Shown here piece after piece: positions 7,098 to 10,302 of a DNA stretch of 10,302 nucleotides. The notes under the pieces are model-generated. The model was not told the DNA's origin, made no database searches, and was given only the letters and a program-made list of their open reading frames with translations. Position numbers and translations under genes: made by a program. The stretch is from Candidatus Omnitrophota bacterium (GTDB taxonomy: Bacteria; Omnitrophota; Gorgyraeia; Duberdicusellales; 4484-171). The stretch spans positions 1 to 10,302 of the forward strand of contig JAMWDA010000046.1 of the NCBI GenBank assembly GCA_023818995.1, read 5' to 3'. The stretch's first letter is position 1; the number at the start of each line of letters is the position of its first letter.

Positions 7098-8041
7098 TTG
7101 TATTTTCCTATATCTTTGATCTTATCTTTGGGGATCCTCAATGGTTTCTTCATCCTGTACGTTTAATGGGTAGATTAATTTCTTTTCTTGAAAAGATACT
7201 CAATAAAAAAGGAAATAAAATTATTCAAATTCTTTCTGGAATAATTACCTGGTTTTTAGTAATTTTTATAAGTGGAATATCTACATATTTAATTATTAAA
7301 ATAGCCCAAAGGATAAATCCTTTTATAGGTAAGATTGTTTGGGTCTTTATTTCCTATACTACCCTTGCTACTAAAGACCTAAGTTTACATGCTTATGCTG
7401 TCTTTAAGATGTTAGAAAAAAATGATATTATAGGTGCACGCAAGAAACTTTCTCTTATGGTTGGAAGGGATACCGAGAAATTATCAAAAGATGAGATCAT
7501 TTGTGCAACTGTTGAATCAATAGCTGAAAATACAAATGATGGGATTATCTCCCCACTCTTTTATCTATTTTTAGGTGGACCAGTTTTAGCAATTATATTT
7601 AAGGCGATAAGTACACTTGATTCAGAGATTGGACATAAAAATGAAAGATTTCTTTATTTTGGATGGTTTTCCGCTAAGTTAGATACAATTGCAAATTTTA
7701 TTCCAGCAAGGATTACAGGTTTTCTTATTCCTTTAGCCAGTTTATTTTGTGGTAAGAATCTTTTAAAATCATTTCGGATTATGCTTAGGGATGGAAGAAA
7801 ACAGGATTCAATTAATAGTGCAATTAGTGAAGCAGCCATGGCTGGGGCATTGGAAATAAGATTAGGTGGAAATTGTAACTATTCAGGAATAATAGTTAAA
7901 CATCCATATCTTGGAGATGGCAGAAAGCCAAAGATATCTCATATTAATGAAGCCATAGCAATAAGTTTGGTCAGTTCATTATTAATGCTTTTATTTGGGA
8001 TTTTTTTTAAATATCTTTTTTGTTATGGAGAAAATTTATGA
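7088..8041 (+). CDS. cbiB: Adenosylcobinamide-phosphate synthase
   Basis: CbiB (CobD in Pseudomonas denitrificans naming) condenses adenosylcobyric acid with (R)-1-amino-2-propanol O-2-phosphate, the product of the next gene, to form adenosylcobinamide phosphate. The 317-aa length is normal. Motifs are DLIFGDPQWFLHPV (11-24), VGRDTEKL (125-132), ESIAENTNDGIISPLFY (143-159), KAISTLDSEIGHKNERFLYFG (172-192) and EAAMAGALEIRLGG (248-261). Membrane segments are visible at about 48-70, 155-171 and 290-308. The start overlaps cobS by 10 bp without a clear Shine-Dalgarno, so coupling is likely. The 3' end overlaps the cobD start by 17 bp. No defect seen. Confidence 0.95.
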   Translation: MDLIVFSYIFDLIFGDPQWFLHPVRLMGRLISFLEKILNKKGNKIIQILSGIITWFLVIFISGISTYLIIKIAQRINPFIGKIVWVFISYTTLATKDLSLHAYAVFKMLEKNDIIGARKKLSLMVGRDTEKLSKDEIICATVESIAENTNDGIISPLFYLFLGGPVLAIIFKAISTLDSEIGHKNERFLYFGWFSAKLDTIANFIPARITGFLIPLASLFCGKNLLKSFRIMLRDGRKQDSINSAISEAAMAGALEIRLGGNCNYSGIIVKHPYLGDGRKPKISHINEAIAISLVSSLLMLLFGIFFKYLFCYGENL

Positions 8042-9076
8042 GCACGGGGGTAATATTTATGAAATTACCCCAAGGAAAAGGGGTTCTATTTTAGATTTTA
8101 GTGCCAATATCAATCCTTTGGGGATACCTTTAGGTGTTAAAAGATTATTACACAGACACTTAGATGATTTAGTTTTTTATCCTGATCCAAAAAATCGTTT
8201 ATTTACAACAACGCTTGCCCAATATTGGAAAATAAAAGATGAAAACATATTAGTCGGCAACGGCTCTACTGAACTTATTTATCTTGTTTTTAATGCTTTT
8301 AAAGAAAGTAAAGTAACTATAGTTGTGCCATCTTTTACTGAATATGAACGCGCTGCTAAAATTTCAAATTGCAAATTGCAATTTATTACTCTAAAAGAAA
8401 ACAAATATTTTTGTTTAGATCCGACTTTTATAAAAATAACCGATATCCTTTTAATATGCAATCCAAATAATCCAACTGGAAATTTTATTATATCAAAATG
8501 GCAAAACCTATTGGATATACCTGCTAAAAAAATTTTTATTGACGAAGCTTTTATGGATTTTGTATCTAATGAAAATGCATATACATTTATACCATTGGCA
8601 GTAAGTTCAAAAAAAATTATTGTTTTTAGAACTTTTACAAAATTTTTTGCGCTTGCGCCGGTTTGCGGGTTGGGTATTTAGTGGCGCATAAAAGCATTAT
8701 AAAAGCTTTAAAAAAATATCAAATTCCCTGGAATGTAAACGTATTGGCGCAAAAAGTAGCCGCACAATGTTTAAAAGAAACTTTATTTATTCAACGTTCC
8801 AAAAAGTTAATTGAAAAAGAACGAAAATTTCTCTATGAACGTCTTTGTAAAATAAAAGGACTTAAACCTTACTTTTCATTTACAAATTTTTTATTGGTTA
8901 AGATAACTAAAAAAGGGTTAAGTTCATCTACGCTTAAAGAAAAGTTGTTAGAAAAGGGCATTCTTATTAGAGATTGTGCAAATTTTAGGGGTTTTAATAA
9001 TAGTTTTATACGTCTTGCGGTGCGAAAACATAAGGAAAATATAAAACTAATCAGTGCATTAGAAGAATGTATGTGA
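8025..9076 (+). pseudogene. cobD: L-threonine-O-3-phosphate decarboxylase (CobD), frameshifted
   Basis: CobD is a PLP enzyme of the HisC-like aminotransferase fold that makes (R)-1-amino-2-propanol O-2-phosphate for CbiB. From the ATG at 8025 the protein begins MEKIYEHGGN with FSANINPLG at 25-33, a CobD hallmark. Then come GNGSTELIY (78-86), CNPNNPTGN (145-153), IDEAFMDF (172-179) and FRTFTK with PLP-lysine K206. Frame 3 ends at a TAG at 8679-8681. The protein resumes in frame 2 at about 8660 (GLRVGYLVAHK) and ends at 9076 with FIRLAVRKHKEN. The lesion is gcgc at 8655-8658. Removing one gc pair restores FALAGLRVGYL and a product of about 349 aa, near normal length. Split as it stands, the decarboxylase should be inactive unless the frameshift is technical. 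CGN and GCG codons are commoner here than in the preceding genes. Lack of a Shine-Dalgarno suggests coupling to cbiB. Confidence 0.9.
8655..8658 (+). repeat. GC dinucleotide duplication at the cobD frameshift
   Basis: gcgc replaces an expected single gc. With one unit removed the codons read ctt-gcc-ggt-ttg-cgg, giving LAGLR, the conserved junction of this fold. The reading frame changes exactly here. Confidence 0.55.
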
Positions 9077-9999
9077 GTAAAGAATTTAAAACATTGCGTT
9101 TTCTACTTTCAAGCATTATAAAGAAAAAGTTTTTTGAGGGCTTGCTTTTTTCAGGTGGTCTTGATACCTCAATAATTGCGGCTCTTAATCCCAAGATAGT
9201 GCCAGTAACAGTTAGTTTAAAAAAAGATGCTGAAGATATTTATTATTCTAATATGTTCGCAAAAAGACTTAAGCTAAAGTGGGTGCATTATAAAGTAGAT
9301 GTTAGTGAGGCACTCAGCGCTATACCAGAAGTAATTAGAATTCTTAAAAGTTTTGATCCAGCGATACCTAATGATTTGGTGATATATTTTGGCTTAAAAA
9401 AAGCCAAAGAAATAGGAATAACTTCTATAGCAACAGGAGATGGCAGTGATGAATTATTTGCTGGATATTCATTTATGCAAAAAATTGATGATCTTAATAG
9501 TTATATTTATAAAATTGCCAAAGTTATGAAATTTAGTTCAAATAAAATCGCCAAGTTCTTTGGATTTAAGCTAATACAACCGTTTACTGATAATACTTTG
9601 ATTGATTTTGCTTTAAAGCTACCAGCAAATCTAAAAATCTACAAAGAAAACGGCAAGATATGGGGAAAATGGATACTACGAAAGGCATTTGAGGATATTT
9701 TACCTACTGAAATTATTTGGCAAAGTAAACGCCCTATTGAATTTGGCTCAGGAATGGCCCTTTTAAGAAAGGTTATCACAAGGAAAATTTCTGATGATGA
9801 ATTTAAAGAGAAACAACTTATTTATCCAGTAAAGTTTTTAAATAAGGAGCATCTTTATTATTACGAAATTTTTTGTAAAGTAGTAGGTGTGATTCCTAAA
9901 CCAAATATAGATGAAAGCTCTTGTCCGGGATGTGGCAGTGGTTTAAAAAGAGGCGATTTCCATTGTAAAGTATGCGGTTATGTTTTAAATTTTTCATAA
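9067..9999 (+). CDS. Asparagine-synthase-like PP-loop ATPase with C-terminal zinc ribbon
   Basis: The 310-aa protein resembles only the synthetase half of AsnB-type asparagine synthase. It has the ATP-pyrophosphatase loop LFSGGLDTS (27-35) and TGDGSDELFAGY (123-134), the counterpart of the GEG-x-DE-x-F-x-GY motif. The first acidic position is Asp where E. coli AsnB has the catalytic Glu348. KLIQPFTDNTLIDFALKLP (168-186) and the KWILRKAF segment also follow the family. There is no N-terminal glutaminase domain or Cys2 nucleophile, so ammonia or another nucleophile would have to be supplied. A rubredoxin-like zinc ribbon closes the protein (C286, C289, C300, C303). The ATG at 9067 overlaps cobD by 10 bp, and a GTG at 9073 is an alternative. 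Its place in a B12 operon suggests an ATP-dependent amidation or adenylation linked to corrinoids. The substrate is unknown. Confidence 0.8.
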   Translation: MYVSKEFKTLRFLLSSIIKKKFFEGLLFSGGLDTSIIAALNPKIVPVTVSLKKDAEDIYYSNMFAKRLKLKWVHYKVDVSEALSAIPEVIRILKSFDPAIPNDLVIYFGLKKAKEIGITSIATGDGSDELFAGYSFMQKIDDLNSYIYKIAKVMKFSSNKIAKFFGFKLIQPFTDNTLIDFALKLPANLKIYKENGKIWGKWILRKAFEDILPTEIIWQSKRPIEFGSGMALLRKVITRKISDDEFKEKQLIYPVKFLNKEHLYYYEIFCKVVGVIPKPNIDESSCPGCGSGLKRGDFHCKVCGYVLNFS

Positions 10000-10002
10000 A
10001 AA

Positions 10003-10302
10003 ATGACCAAAGATGCTTTTGTTTCTTTTAGTGGAGGTAAAGAAAGTTGTTTAGTTTGCTATAGAGCGATAAAAGATAATTTTAAAATTAAATATCTTTT
10101 AAATATGGTTTCAAATGATGGTAAGCATTCTTGTTCTCATGCAATTAATTTAAATTTATTAAAATTACAATCGCAGGCAATGGGAATTCCCATAGTCCAA
10201 ATAAAAACTAACTGGTACAATTATGAAGATAATTTTAAAAAAGGTATTTTAAATTTTAGAAAGCAAAACATAAAGACAGGTGTATTTGGTGATATTGATT
10301 TA
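10003..10302 (+). CDS. DUF71/COG2102 (Dph6-like) PP-loop ATP-binding protein, 3'-truncated by window
   Basis: The first 100 residues are visible. VSFSGGKESCLVCYRAI (7-23) has the SGGK-[DE]-S pyrophosphatase loop of this family, and residues 31-48 read YLLNMVSNDGKHSCSHAI. QAMGIPIVQIKTNW (58-71) and GVFGDIDL (93-100) also match the family layout. Eukaryotic and archaeal relatives (Dph6) amidate diphthine with ammonia and ATP. Bacteria lack diphthamide, and comparative genomics has proposed a B12-salvage role for bacterial members. Here it starts 3 bp after the asparagine-synthase-like gene, in a riboswitch-controlled cobalamin operon, which fits that proposal. No Shine-Dalgarno is clear. The 3' end lies outside the window. 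Confidence 0.82.
   Translation, partial: MTKDAFVSFSGGKESCLVCYRAIKDNFKIKYLLNMVSNDGKHSCSHAINLNLLKLQSQAMGIPIVQIKTNWYNYEDNFKKGILNFRKQNIKTGVFGDIDL

Noticed and set aside
7995..8024. Upstream TTG start for cobD
   Set aside because: It would add ten hydrophobic residues with no Shine-Dalgarno. The ATG at 8025 gives the usual CobD N-terminus leading into HGGN.

Overview
The window is AT-rich (by eye roughly one third G+C) bacterial DNA with short gaps, overlapping start/stop codons and all genes on the plus strand. NfnAB-type flavoprotein genes, a cobalamin (B12) riboswitch and an AGA-heavy codon style fit an anaerobic bacterium, perhaps from a deep-branching or candidate phylum. I cannot name the lineage.

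Layout. (1) 1-2816: the 3' part of nfnA (frameshifted), intact nfnB, and panB. NfnAB is the electron-bifurcating NADH-dependent reduced ferredoxin:NADP+ oxidoreductase, and panB makes ketopantoate for pantothenate/CoA. (2) About 2791-4496: an IS1182-like insertion sequence with imperfect terminal inverted repeats. It has inserted into the last codons of panB. Its transposase is broken by a frameshift. The displaced end of panB can still be read just beyond the element, at about 4500-4532. (3) 4513-4780: a sigma70-type promoter, a cobalamin riboswitch and a terminator hairpin immediately before cobU. (4) 4782-10302: a tightly packed B12-controlled operon, cobU-cobT-cobS-cbiB-cobD. It is followed by an asparagine-synthase-like PP-loop protein and the start of a second PP-loop ATPase of the DUF71/COG2102 (Dph6-like) family.

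How the genes work together: CobD makes (R)-1-amino-2-propanol phosphate, and CbiB attaches it to adenosylcobyric acid. CobU activates the product to AdoCbi-GDP, CobT makes alpha-ribazole phosphate, and CobS joins the halves in the membrane. This is the nucleotide-loop assembly branch, usable for salvage as well as for late synthesis. The two ATP-dependent PP-loop enzymes at the end of the operon have no standard role in that pathway and are the most interesting functional lead.

Three genes (nfnA, the transposase and cobD) carry frameshifts. Each can be explained by a short tandem duplication (8, 2 and 2 nt) with the same net effect on frame. Whether these are real mutations or sequencing/assembly artefacts cannot be settled from the sequence.
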